A stretch of DNA of 64,000 nt from Homarus americanus (lineage: Eukaryota > Arthropoda > Malacostraca > Decapoda > Nephropidae). Where the stretch lies: assembly GCF_018991925.1 (NCBI RefSeq), contig NW_024738481.1, forward strand, positions 117,001 through 181,000. Direction: 5' to 3'. Of the stretch, positions 47,399 through 59,200 are shown piece by piece. How positions within the stretch are numbered: the first letter of the stretch is position 1; each line of letters begins with the position of its first letter. The notes under the pieces were generated by a model that was not told the DNA's origin, did no database searches, and saw only the letters and a list, made by a program, of their open reading frames with translations. Position numbers and translations under genes: made by a program.

Positions 47399-50347
47399 AT
47401 GAGCACGGGGGTGGAGGAGACTGCAGTGGGAGCGGGTAAACAAAGTGAAAGATTACAGGGAAATAGTGTTAGGAATGATGACAAAACTGAATTAGACAGG
47501 GAGTTTAAAACTAAACGCGGAAAGGGGAGGACTCAGAACACGACTAACTTAAATGTATACTACGCAAACAGTAGAAGTATGAGAAACAAAATGGATGATA
47601 TTAGGGCCTTGGTATGTACCGAAAAAATCGATATAATTGCATTCACTGAAACATGGATCAACCTAGACACACGTGAGTTACCAGTCGAATACCAAATTGC
47701 GGGTTACAAACTGTTCCATACCGATAGGCAGACCAGGAAAGGAGGCGGAGTAGCAATCTATGTTAGGGATAATCTGAAGTGTGAAATAAATAAGGAAATA
47801 AAAACTGACCGGAATACAGAAACAATTTGGATAGAATTAATCGACGGTAGAGAAAAATTAATCACAGGAGTAATATATAGACCTCCCAATCTTGATAGAG
47901 TCAAAGAGCGACTTATCTGGGATGAAATGCGCAGGGCTTCCATACACAACAAAGTCTGTATAGTAGGCGACTTTAACCTTGGCCAAATAGATTGGACTGA
48001 CCTTACAGGTAACTCAGAATCAGAAGATTTTCTCGAGACTATCCAGGACTGTTTTCTAAGTCAACATATAACTGAACCCACACGGGGTAATAATATACTC
48101 GATTTAGTTCTGTCAAACAGAGAAAACCTCATTAGCAGGGTCGAGGTAGGGAACGAATTTGCAAACAGGGATCACAAAGAAATTAGATTCCAGTTAGACT
48201 TTCAGGGCAGACGTAAGGAAAATTCCACTAAAGTACCAGATTTCAGAAGGGCGAACTTTGACAGTTTAAAGAGGCAGCTGAGAGAGGGGGTGTCGTGCTT
48301 GGCCGTGAACCTGTCAGATGACAACGACCTGATAACGAGATCTGAGATTGCCGAGTTCCACGACAATTTAAATAGTGAGTTACTTAATGCACAAAGGCAG
48401 AACATACCATACAAAAAACTCAGATCAGACAACAATGACCCAAAATGGATTAATAATTATTTAAGGAACATCATTGGCCAAAGGAAGGCTATAGGTAGAA
48501 GGATAAATCGTGGCGAAATTCACCTCCGGGACTATTATAGGGTATTGGCGAGTAGGTTTAAGACCGAGATAAGGAAAGCAAAGAGGAATAATGAGGTAAG
48601 GATAGCAAGGGAGGCGAAGACAAACCCCAAAGGATTCTACCAAATGTATCAAACTAAAACACGAGAAACGATTGGACCAATACGGTCAGACACCGGCGAG
48701 ATCACTGATAACGACAGAGAAATGAGCAATAATTTGAATAAATATTTTTCAACAGTTTTCACCACCTAAAATCTAAACATGATACCCGAGGCACCAACTC
48801 TATTCAGAGATAGTGAAGAAAACAAATTAAGTGAGATAGTAGTGACTAGTAACGATGTTAGTAAGCAAATAGACAAACTAAAGCCTAATAAGTCACCTGG
48901 TCCCGATGAGATATTTGCCAGAGTATTAAAGGAATGTAAGGAAGAGCTTAGTATGCCCTTAGCAAAGTTGTTTAACATGTCCTTAAAAACAGGTGTAGTA
49001 CCAGAATCCTGGAGGATAGCGAATGTAATACCGATTTTCAAGAAGGGGGATAGATCACTATCCTCTAACTACCGCCCAATCAGTTTAACATCAATAGTAG
49101 GCAAATTACTGGAAGCAATCATCTCAAACTCTATTCGAAATCACCTGGAGAAGCACAGATTGATCAATGATTCCCAGCATGGCTTCACAAGCGGACGCTC
49201 TTGCCTAACTAATCTATTAACATTCTTTTCATCAGTTTTCGAATCGGTGGACGAGGGGCACAATTATGATGTGGTATATCTCGACTTTAGCAAAGCCTTC
49301 GACAGAGTCCCCACGAAAGACTAATTAGAAAGGTAGAAGCACATGGCATCAAAGGTGACATCCTTAAATGGATTAGGGCGTGGTTACAGGACAGGAAACA
49401 GCGAGTGAGCATTAACGGCACTAAGTCCCATTGGAGCAACGTCACAAGTGGTGTTCCCCAAGGCTCAGTACTTGGACCATTATTATTTATTATATACATA
49501 AACGACATAGATATCGGCATAGACAGCAACATAAGTAAATTTGCTGATGACACTAAAATAGGGTGTTATTAAATCTGACGAGGACTCGGCAAAACTACAG
49601 GAAGATCTAAACAAATTTTTCGAATGGTCTGAAAAATGGCAGATGAAATTCAACGTCGACAAATGTAAAGTACTCAGTATAGGAGATGTAAACAGGGAAA
49701 CCAGATACCAGATGAACAACGATGCCATAGAGAAATCCGACTGCGAGAGAGATTTAGGAGTAATGATAAGTAGGAACCTTAAACCAAGTAAACAATGTGT
49801 TTTTGCTCGTAACAAGGCTAATAAAGTACTTGGGTTCATACAAAGGAGTGTTAGTTACAAGACTAGCGAGGTCATCCTAAAACTGTATCTTGCTCTTGTG
49901 AGACCACACCTGGACTACGCAGTTCAGTTCTGGTCACCGTATTACAGAATGGATATAGAATCCTTGGAAAGAATTCAGAGGAGAATGACAAGACTAATCC
50001 CGGGCATTAGGAACCTTGAATATAGAGACAGGCTAAAGCATCTTAATTTGCACTCCCTCGAGAGACGTAGAGCGAGGGGCGACCTGATAGAGGTGTATAA
50101 GTGGAAGGCAGGGCTAAACAAAGGGGACATTACAAAGGTACTCAAACTATCCAACCAGGTGCGAACTCGTAACAATGGTTTTAAATTAGATAAATTTAGA
50201 TTTAGGCGTGAAATCGGTAAACACTGGTTTGGAAACAGAGTAGTGGATGAATGGAACAAGTTACCAAATATCATCATTAACTCGAATACGCTGAATAGCT
50301 TCAAACATAGGTTGGATGCTTATATGTGCAATAGGGGTTGGGTGTAA
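47399..50347 (+). pseudogene. CR1 copy C ORF2, endonuclease-reverse transcriptase, three lesions
   Basis: The start is ATG 47399 (MSTGVEETAVGAG). Endonuclease motifs: VYYANSRSM, FTETWINL, GVIYRPPN, VGDFNLGQIDW, NRDHKEI (SDH in copy A). RT motifs: [57 protein letters not shown]. It ends HRLDAYMCNRGWV at 50347. Lesions against copies A and B: a TAA at 48767-48769 where A has GAA, a 1-nt loss near 49312, and a 2-nt loss near 49563 that brings the frame back. Length about 980 codons, usual for CR1 ORF2. Recently active by appearance, now defective. Confidence 0.9.
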
Positions 50348-50649
50348 ACGGGACTGCCCAGTATGGGCCAATAGGCCCGCTGCAGTTTCCTCCATTCTTA
50401 TGTTCTTATGTTCTTAATTATTACCACCCGGGTGTGTCCTGTTCAGGAGTAGTTTCTTGAGTAACACGGTCATAACGCCGGGTTAACTCAGGTACCTTGA
50501 GGCCGTGACCTTTCCTGGGTCAGGTCTTAATCTTACTGTAGAGTGTGTCAACTTGCGTGGGTGTACACCTGCTCATCTACTTACTGTAATATGTGCTGTT
50601 CTTCTCTGGGCTGTAAGCTGTGGTCTCATAAACAATCAATACAAAAGTT

Positions 50650-52000
50650 TTCAAGCACCCTGATGTGCCTCCTATATGTGACCCATGTCTCACTGCCATA
50701 TAGCAGGGTGGGGAGGACCACTGCTCGATATATGTGTAACTTAGGAGATAATTTCAGCTCCCTGCAGCTGAAGACATGGGTATGGAATCCGCCAAAGGAT
50801 TTGGATGCATATCTGATCCGATGTTGAATCTCTTCATCGATGTCCGCGGTGGTGGACAGGTAGGAACCGAGATATTGAAAGTGGGTAACATTAGAGAGGG
50901 TAGTACCATTAAGCTGGATGGATGGTGGAGGTGTGGCTGAACCAGGGACAGGCTGAAAGAGAATCTGAGTCTTACGTACATTCACCTCAAGGCCGAAGTG
51001 CACATACGCATCTGCGAAGGTGTTCAGGAACTTCCGTAGGTCGCGTTCACTGTGAGTGACAAGGGTGAGGTCATCTGCATACTGAAGTTTAGTAATGGAA
51101 GCTGCTGACACCTTTGTTCCTGCCTGGAGTCATCTTATGTTGAAAAGATCCTTCATCCGGTACTGGGTGACACTGTACAGGACACTGCCGTTCGTGCCGC
51201 CATTGTGGAGTTGTCTCACAATGGTGATGAATTTTGGTGGGCAGCCAAAAGGGCTGAGAATCCGCCAGAGGCTGACCGAGTCAAAGGCCTTGGTTTGGTC
51301 GATGAAGGCCATGAACAGGTCACGATGCTGTTCTCTGCACTTTTCCTGTATCTGGCGGGCAGCAGAGATCATGTTAGTGGTGCCACGTGATAGTCTAAAG
51401 CCACATTGATATACTGGGAGGAAGTTTTCCACTTCAGGAAGAAGTCTGTTTAGGATGACTCAGGCGATAATCTTGCCAGCTACAGAGAGCAGCGAGAACC
51501 CGCAGTAGTTGCCACAGTCTGACTGGTCTCTCTTTTTCTTATAAATATTGACGATGGATGAGTCTTTAAGAGCTTGGGGGATTTCCTCCTTCTCCCATAT
51601 GTTCTCCAGGAGAGAGTGGAGATGGCTGGTAAGCAGAGGTCCTCCTACTTTATACACCTCAGCTGGGATTCCATCAGGCACTGAGGCTTTGTTATTTTTC
51701 ATCTGTTTGATGGCAGTAGCTACCTCATCCAGAATGGAGGATAGCTGAGGTGGGTCAGCTGTGGATGCTGAGGGACCTACTGGGTAATCAGCATATCCAC
51801 ATCGGTGTTTCGGTTGAGGAGCGAATGGTAGTGCTTTTTCCAGTGGTGAAGGAGGCCTTCTTCATCTTTAATTAGGGAATTACTATCAGATGAGTGGAGG
51901 GGGGCTGCGCCATGAGTGATTGGCCCATAAAATGTTTTAGTGGAATTGAAAAATTCGTGCATATTGTGTTGATCTGCAAGTTTTTGCATTTTACATGCTT
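50650..52000 (-). pseudogene. LINE D reverse transcriptase, decayed
   Basis: Blocks in order: MKNNKASVPDGIPAEVY (51702), LKDSSIVNIYKKK, then FMAFIDQTKAFDSVSLW (51310), KLQYADDLTLVTHSE (51090, with the catalytic YADD), FGLEVNVRKTQIL, THFQYLGSYLS, and LPTLLYGSETWV with VLENF at 50650. The frame is cut at VLENF by transposon B and resumes at 45252. Frames 51989-51777, 51702-51460, 51432-51130 and 51111-50626 are separated by stops. Confidence 0.85.
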
Positions 52001-52319
52001 TATTTTTAAACCAGTCGTTCTTTTAATTGCGAAGTTCGTGCTGGGCCGTCGCTTACCTTCCTGTGGAAGGTATCAGCTTTGGCTCGAGACTGAGGGATGT
52101 TCTGGTAGTCAGTTAAAGCAGCACGTTTATCCTCGACGAGAATATTGATTTCCGGGTAATTTTCATCAAGCCAATCCTGGTATATTCTTTCGATCTGGCC
52201 GAGGGTCATTCTGATTTTTTTTGTAATGACAGTGTCGAGAATATCCCATTCGGCACTGGGATTTGGGTTGTTTGTTGTCGGGTTGTTTATCAGCCCATGT
52301 TCGAGCTGCTCTCTGAAAG

Positions 52320-53060
52320 CATGTGCTACTGCTGGATCCTCCAGACGCTTAGTGTTATAACCTCTTCTGGAGGCTTGTTACCTTCGCCATTTTGGGGCGA
52401 AGTGAAGTGAGAGCTTGAGATCAGTGTCGCAGTGCTCTGAGCCACGCATGGCTCGGGTGATAAGGACATTTCGGCGATCTCTTTCTCTGACAATGATGTA
52501 GTCAATGAGATGCAAGTGCTTGGATCGTCGATGTTGTCACGAACCCTTGAACTTGTCATCCTGCCTAAACAAGGCGTTGGTGATAGTGAGGTTGTATGCA
52601 GCACACTTGCTGAGGAGGAGTAGGCCGTAAGGATTACACTTGCCTAGTCCATTTCTCCCTATGAATCCCTGTCAAATGACATCACCTCTGCCAATTCTGG
52701 CATTGAAGTCTCCAAGATGCACAGCCTATCTTCTCTGGGGATAGAGGTTAGTACTTTGTCGAGGTCGGCATAAAAGGCCTCCTTGATGTCATCCTCTGCA
52801 TCCAGTGTTGAGGCATATGCACTGATGAAGAAGGCATAGCGCGAGTGATTCAGTGGGACTCAGAGCATCATGAGGTGCTCGTCTGAGAGCCGTGTCTAAC
52901 TAATGGCTTCTATGTCGAAGTTATAGGTAGCCAACTCTTTTGCCACAAGGGCAGTTCTTCTTTCAGGATGCTCATTTGTGCCAGTATCCAGAAGGGTCCT
53001 GACATTCCATGCAGCGACTATAAGAGGCTGAATAGTTTGCTTTTGTATAGATCTGTGATT
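52320..53060 (-). pseudogene. LINE D endonuclease domain, decayed
   Basis: Near 53025 the frame reads IVAAWNVRTLLDTGTNEHPER, then ALVAKELATYNFDIEA. Next come FISAYASTLDAEDDI near 52815 and, in another frame, DFNARIGRGDVI near 52690. The end near 52500 reads HLIDYIIVRERDRRN, then ITRAMRGSEHCDTD. These are the N-terminal, YAP, GDFN and late motifs of an AP-type LINE endonuclease. Several stops and a probable internal deletion after ISxTRLSDEH break it. Confidence 0.8.
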
Positions 53061-53997
53061 ATGATTGTGTTTTCGACTGGATAAGGATGACCTTACTGTG
53101 TGCAGTTCTTTAGACAGATTATGTTTAGGGCACCTTTTCTAGCCCCCTCCACATGTGGGGTGAGCAGAGTGGCTCCTCGAAACGGCTGCTCAGTCGCATA
53201 GACAGGACCGGATTGCGCTGCTGCATAGATCCCAGTGCATAAACGACCATCTTATCTGTGCTGTCCATATGCAGAGTTGTGACGAGAGACTCCCGTCAGT
53301 CATCTCTGCCTGTCCCCGTCGCCATAGGACTTTTGGGGGAATAGGGGTTTTGATGATAATGATAAGTCTGATGAGCTGGATGATTTATGTGGTGAGGCAG
53401 GAGCGCAAGCTGCAACCACATATCTTGGCTCTCCCTTTTCCTGATCCAGTGGAGCAAGTGTTGCAACAATTGGGAGAGGGAGAATTGCAATGGACTGCCG
53501 ATAGCCCAGTTTGTTGAGTTTCGCCTTAGTAGCCTGTCCATCATGCATTCCCTTCATCCGGCAGTGTAGTCGTTAGGTTTCCATGTTGGTCACCTCTTCT
53601 GCCTTTACTGCTGTTGGAGTCTTGTTGGAGCTCTATAAGAATGTCTGCCTGATGCGGGGCTTCACTGCAGATTTTTTGTTCGGGGTTTACTCCCGTAGCC
53701 TTATACCTACCAAGGTTAATTAGCAAGGCAGCGGGGCAATGGTTGGTAGGCGCCAGGACGTGTCTACATGCCAGTGAGGCTCACTACTGCTCCAAGATTC
53801 CCTGCTGGTGTAACCTGGGCCCACGAGGCACCCAGTTACCGTGTGTTGCCACGAGGAGGCACAGCAGGAATCTTGATGGTGAAGAGGCTGTGTACTAGCA
53901 TGGGAAGACTTATGCAAGTTGCTTCCCTGTTCACCACAAGGGCTAGCCAGTGGAGGTAGCTGAAAGCGAGAGGTAGCAAGCAGTGCTTGCACCTTAA

Positions 53998-54310
53998 CAC
54001 ACACACACACACACACTACTATTACTACTTTGCTCTCACTCGGAATTGAATATGACGTTCATCCAGCTATGATACAATGATATGAGTTATTGAGGATGTC
54101 ACCTTCGTTGGCGAGTTCTGAGGTGACTACAGAGGCCGATATAGGACCGGCAGGGCTGTCCACAGATGTTGCATATGTAGGGGGGCTACATCTAGTGCGG
54201 GAGGAGCGGTGGCAGTGTCTTTCCGGCACTGGCGCTTGTCTGCCTCGGTATGCAGTCGGGCTAACTCGAAAGTATTGACACCTCGTGTGGTGCCCCCGCC
54301 CCCCACACAC
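53998..54310 (-). mobile_element. Second LINE D 3' end, 5'-truncated
   Basis: It matches 43710-44010 in the same orientation: GGCGCTTGTCTGCCTCGGTA, GTCGGGCTAACTCGAAAGTA and CACTCGGAATTGAATATGACG, ending in a CA run at 53998-54017. On the minus strand it encodes GVNTFELARLHTEADKR as in the other copy. It lies directly before the 5' part of LINE D, giving a head-to-tail arrangement joined by the TG tail. Confidence 0.85.
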
Positions 54311-54660
54311 ACCTTTCAGAGGCCATTTCAGTATCTCTCCTCACACTACACACACAGGCCCTTCAGAGCGTCCCATACTCCTGGGTGGGTTTTATTGGCC
54401 ATCAAGTGTCCGCTATATTAGGCAGGACCCATTAAGAGGACCAGCTGGAGGTGTGAGTTAACTCCTGGGACACCTGCCGTAGGGACCACCTGTCGCTTCC
54501 TCTTCGGTAGGGGTCCTTAGTTAAATATCTCACTATATGCCTCACCGTTATCGTATTCTATGCCTCGTCGTCGCTTTATAACTCACTAAATGGCTCAAGA
54601 CAACACCTTATTGTTATGTCTTATGGCTGAGCCCAACATATCGTTACCTAATATTAACCA
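54311..54660. other. No gene seen
   Basis: Unique sequence after the LINE D fragment, with no motif. Confidence 0.5.
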
Positions 54661-54780
54661 ACGTAACTTAACCTTACGTGACCTAACCCAACCTAACCTA
54701 ACCTAACCTGATACCCATTTACTTAAGTTAAACTATCGTAACGTAAGCTTACCTGGCGTAACTTAACCTAACCCAATCCA
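54661..54780. repeat. Interstitial TTAGG-like (CCTAA) motifs
   Basis: AACCTAACCTAACCTAACCTG near 54690 preceded by CCTAACCC, and CTTAACCTAACCC near 54765. CCTAA is the arthropod telomere unit; four perfect copies in a row are too few to show telomeric origin. Confidence 0.6.
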
Positions 54781-54925
54781 TCCTTAACCAGTAGAACAAA
54801 TAAACCCCGAATTGGTAACGTCATCCAGTTCTAAAAAAATAAGATGAAATATTGTGAATCCAACACCTTCCATCCCTCCCTCTATTACCTCACTGTTTAG
54901 GCATTAACCATATTACGTCAGAGAG

Positions 54926-54972
<47 letters not shown>

Positions 54973-56852
54973 CTCACCTGATTCCTTGAAGGATGCAACC
55001 GGAAACTTCCACATGTAAGGATTCAGCTTGGTAGGATTCTGGGGAGGGATGGCCTGGTGCGTGTCCTGAGGGGGTGGGGTGGAGGTAGGGGAGAAGTTGT
55101 GTCCTCAGGGATGGGGTGATAGGAGAGGTGGGGGGGATGGGGTGTTAAGACTGGTTGGGTGAGATTATTGTCCTCTTGTTATCACGGTTGGGTATCTCAG
55201 TTCTCCCCCAGTTGACTGATTTTACAGATGGGCTGAGGACAGAGAGAGAGAGAGAGAGAGAGAGGCTGACTCGTGGTCAAAGACGTGTTTTGTTGTTTTG
55301 TTTACACACACACACACACACGGTGGATGGTGCCATCTAACGGGACGGAAGGGGTCAGCCTGTCAAACAGTATCAGCAGGTGTGTGTGGAGTTAATGTCA
55401 GGCTGCGACAATTTGAACGGATCTTCCACAATGAATGAGTCTCCCCTACCGCGCCCCTCCAAGACCTCGGTTCATTAACTGGTAGACCCAAGAGTGAGAT
55501 GGACACACTGCCCTGTGACACCATACTCGGGCTGTGTACCTTCGAGCGTGAAATCTTTCTCCTCCTTCCCTCTCCCTCCCCTTCCCTCTCTCTCCCTCCC
55601 CCCTCCCTTCTCTCCCCCCTCCTTCTCTAATTATCATTTTAACCTTGCTTGACTTTCGTACACAAGGAGAGCGTTTTCTATTGTATTTCTATCTTTGCTC
55701 AGCATTACTATACCAACCAACCCAGTAATCTTAACATTGTTCAGACTAATTTCCTACAACAACGACACACACTCGTCAGTTTGGATATTCTTAAACTCCT
55801 TACTAATATTATCCCAACTCTGGTCTTCTCTACCCATCCCTCTCCATCCTTAGCCTCGGTTCACCCCTCAAGGACAAGTGGTGCTCCCTCAGATACAATC
55901 TTACCGTCGCTCTCCTCCGTACGAGCGAGGAGGGTACCGACCTAATCTGATTCTACGAGGATGAGTTGAACTTGAGGGCGCCAGAGACATCATCCTTGTG
56001 TGACGTTAAGACGGCTGGATTCTGGGTGTGTACGTAACAAATTGTGTCCCACCAGATGCTGTGTTGGAACACCGAGACGAAGATGACATACACTACTTAT
56101 TACTGAAAGGAAGGGAGAGTGAAGTTTATCCCCAAGTGTACAGAGGTAGAATTTTTTTTCCTCTGATGCCATGTTTACGATAAAGACATTAAGAGAACTA
56201 CTCCTCTCCGTTGTTGAGAGGAGAAGGGAGATGCTTTGATTCCTGTGAGAGACAATATACTTCCCCTCACCCCTAGAAGAAGGAGGAGGAGGAGGAGGAG
56301 GTCGAGTCACTCATCCCAGATATCCGAAGGCGATGGTTAGGTCATATTCACAAGCGGCTGATTAAGTTGTACATTAGAGAGCTGGTTTTAATATGGTAAT
56401 TTTTACAGCTGTTTGCATCGTGTTTACCTCCGCCGCCGACAACCTGTATATAGTGAGGCTCCTGGCGCTTAGTTGAGGAGCGAGACAACCTTACAGGGGC
56501 ATGACTATAGTGAGGTAAAGGAGTGGGCGTGATGGTGGGCGGGGATGTTGCGTGTGTGTAAGGGAGAGAACGTTGAGGTGGGTTATGGTGGGCGGGGATG
56601 TTGCGTGTGTGTAAGGGAGAGAATGTTGAGGTGGGTTATGGTGGGTGGGAGTATAGTGAGGGTGGGTTGGAAGTATGGAAAAGTGGTGAGGGTGGGTTGG
56701 GTGTTTGAGTGGTAAGGGATGGAGGTATGTCGGGGGGATGGTGATGGTGGGATAGCGTGTATAGGAAGGTTGAGGAAGAGGTGGTGTGTGTATGGGAGAG
56801 TAAGGGGGAGTGAGGGTTGTGGAACGGGGTGTAGGGTGGGACCGGGTAAAAG

Positions 56853-56951
<99 letters not shown>

Positions 56952-57745
56952 ACAAGTATCTGCCACACATTAACTCATTTTTTTTAGAGTTTCTTTCCAC
57001 TTTAGGTTTTGTTTCTCGATACAAGAACAAAATCCATCAATGTTTTGTTTCTGGTCCTGAGGATATGAGGTGACAGGCAGCCTAGGGTGAGGAGGGTTAA
57101 GTCTGTGACAAACCACATGGGTAAACAAGGATCAGTTACCCATATCATTATGAGGAGGTGTGGCCTTAACGAGGAAAGTCACTGCCAAACCCTCGTCTCC
57201 GTAGAGCCTTGAGAGGGATGGGGAGTCTTTAATGCTATACCACGATAGTCGAAAGAGCTTATTTACCTATAGCAAGACAGCAGAAGAATGAATTTAATGA
57301 GGAGCTACACCATTACCTCTTATCCCCCATAGGAGGAAGGGGTAACATAATGATAAGCCACGGAGTTTGAAGAGCGCATTCACCTATGGTAACACAATGA
57401 AGGAACGACCTTAATGAAAAAGGCTATTGTCCAGCTCTCGATCTCCACACTTTAACAAGGAAGTCCATTACTTCGTCACCTGAAAAATTCAATAGGACTT
57501 AACTGCCCGACGTTTTTACTGAGCTGGTTGAGGGGGTAATGAGTTGAGTGACTGGCACTATCACCATCACGACCAACAGTTACCTAAGCTGGTGGCACTA
57601 ACTGGACTACTAAAGAACAATATTTTAACCCACACTGGAACAAGAAACCGCCTCTCAGTGTTTTGGAAGCGATTATTTTTATTTACGATGGAGTTCGAGC
57701 CAGTAGGTCGATGTATAGGAAACTCACTGTGAGCCATGATGTGAT
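54781..57745. other. No gene seen; microsatellites and a 57-bp duplication
   Basis: GA runs at 54919-54966 and 55240-55263; CA runs at 55304-55321 and 56855-56949 (about 95 bp with one CACGCA break). C/T-rich 55556-55627. GGA run 56281-56301. A 62-64 bp unit starting GTGGGCGGGGATGTTGCG occurs at 56535 and 56589. A degenerate 130-bp duplication spans 57240-57440. The frame 55649-55945 has no recognisable motif, and 56491-57030 is an artefact of the CA tract. Confidence 0.6.
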
Positions 57746-58467
57746 TCAAACCCAAGATGTGACTCAAATCCTCATCTCAAACCCAAGATGTGACTCAAAT
57801 CCTCATCTCAAACCCAAGATGTGACTCAAATCCTCATCTCAAACCCAAAATGTGACTCAAATCCTCATCTCAAACCCAAGATGTGACTCAAATCCTCATC
57901 TCAAACCCAAGATGTGACTCAAATCCTCATCTCAAACCCAAGATGTGACTCAAATCCTCATCTCAAACCCAAGATGTGACTCAAATCCTCATCTCAAACC
58001 CAAGATGTGACTCAAATCCTCATCTCAAACCCAAGATGTGACTCAAATCCTCATCTCAAACCCAAGATGTGACTCAAAGCCTCATCTCAAACCCAAGATG
58101 TGACTCAAATCCTCATCTCAAACCCAAGATGTGACTCAAATCCTCATCTCAAACCCAAGATGTGACTCAAATCCTCATCTCAAACCCAAGATGTGACTCA
58201 AATCCTCATCTCAAACCCAAGATGTGACTCAAATCCTCATCTCAAACCCAAGATGTGACTCAAATCCTCATCTCAAACCCAAGATGTGACTCAAAGCCTC
58301 ATCTCAAACCCAAGATGTGACTCAAATCCTCATCTCAAACCCAAGATGTGACTCAAATCCTCATCTCAAACCCAAGATGTGACTCAAATCCTCATCTCAA
58401 ACCCAAGATGTGACTCAAATCCTCATCTCAAACCCAAGATGTGACTCAAATCCTCATCTCAAACCCA
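57746..58467. repeat. Homogeneous 31-bp minisatellite (AACCCAAGATGTGACTCAAA...), 23 copies
   Basis: The unit is AACCCAAGATGTGACTCAAA-TCCTCATCTCA, exactly 31 bp throughout with almost no change: one AAAATG variant near 57847 and two CAAAGCCTC variants 217 bp apart. Unrelated in sequence to the 31-bp arrays at 4470-19393. Confidence 0.97.
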
Positions 58468-58596
58468 TACAACTTTTTTAATCAGCGATGGAATTCGAAA
58501 CAACAATTCCAATGTATTATAACCTTTATTGATCCAAGAATAGATTCGAATCTGTGTTTCAAAGCATCGAAACATATCAGGATTCGACACTCATTC

Positions 58597-58672
<76 letters not shown>

Positions 58673-59200
58673 CCCGAATCTAAGTAACATAAAATGTGAA
58701 CAAAATCTTCACCACTTCCTTGTTAGATGTTTATTATTACACCTTACACTCCTGTTAGAGTCACCAATCAATGCTAATAATAATAATAATAATATGAAGA
58801 AGACAAAGAAGAAAAGAAGTAGAAGAAGAAGAAGAAAAGCAGAATATCCGTAAACTCAGTACATTAAGCGGCTCCCACAGGTAAACTCGTCTTGCAAGTT
58901 TCACTTAAAAAGTGGATTATCGGCCCAAAAAAGGTGGCTGGGTGCATCTAAGAGGCAGCAGCGGGAGGAGAAGGTGGAGGGGGAGGAGGAGGCAGTATGT
59001 CTGGCCGTCGTCTGTGAAGGCTTCTGTCAAGACGCATCTGCGTGACGACTCCTTCTCAATACCACCGCCATGAGTCATGAGAATTCCCAACTCGACTGTG
59101 TCCCAGCGGTAACCTGACTAAATTTGACCGCGTCAGTGTAAAATCTCATGAGAACCCGGTCGTGTTGTAGAGCTACTGGACTTAATGACTACATCCTACC
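58468..59200. other. No gene seen; TC, AAT and GAA tracts
   Basis: TC run 58599-58668, AAT run 58777-58793, GAA-rich 58795-58842. The rest is unique sequence without a signal. Confidence 0.6.

Larger units (their letters stand above)
47149..50415 (+). mobile_element. CR1 copy C, nearly complete, in transposon B
   Basis: The 5' truncation lies in the middle of ORF1 (PRRRVGSEWLSRAV). The rest of ORF1, all of ORF2 and the TTCTTATG tail are present. The left flank GTCGGTAATGC and right flank AATTATTACCACCCGGG together correspond to the undivided sequence of transposon A near 44390-44430. It is the best guide in the window to the element's ORF2, with only three lesions. Confidence 0.92.
45253..50643 (-). 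mobile_element. DNA transposon B (non-autonomous) carrying two CR1 insertions, TSD AAAG
   Basis: The left end is TGTAATGATTTTTTATCAG and the right end, reverse-complemented, is TGTATTGATTGTTTATGAG. The inverted match continues over about 48 bp (ACCATAGCTTACAGCCCAG against ACCACAGCTTACAGCCCAG). AAAG is duplicated at 45249-45252 and 50644-50647. Without the CR1 copies it is about 1 kb. Termini TGTA...TACA with a 4-bp duplication recall Ginger-type cut-and-paste elements, but no transposase is present, so the superfamily is an inference. Confidence 0.75.
43710..53750 (-). mobile_element. LINE D, split by two DNA transposons
   Basis: The element reads on the minus strand in three blocks: about 53750-50644, 45252-45136 and 44207-43710. 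Block 1 carries the endonuclease and RT. Block 2 carries the region after the LLYGSETW motif. Block 3 carries the C terminus with a C2H2-like motif and a (TG)n tail. The blocks join through target-site duplications AAAG and TCAT. It is a different family from the CR1 copies; the clade is not assigned, but the YLGS and LLYGSETW motifs resemble RTE-type and related arthropod elements. Multiple stops mark it as dead. Confidence 0.85.

Noticed and set aside
54661..54780. Telomere end or subtelomere
   Set aside because: Only four perfect CCTAA units and scattered single motifs; the same short motifs occur elsewhere in the window.
55649..55945. 98-codon plus-strand ORF
   Set aside because: No recognisable motif, next to a C/T-rich tract, no splice or promoter support.
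56491..57030. Cys/Val- and His/Thr-repeat ORFs
   Set aside because: They read through a CA/TG microsatellite.
57746..58467. Regular 31-bp repeats considered as a CRISPR array
   Set aside because: There are no spacers, units abut directly, and the context is eukaryotic.
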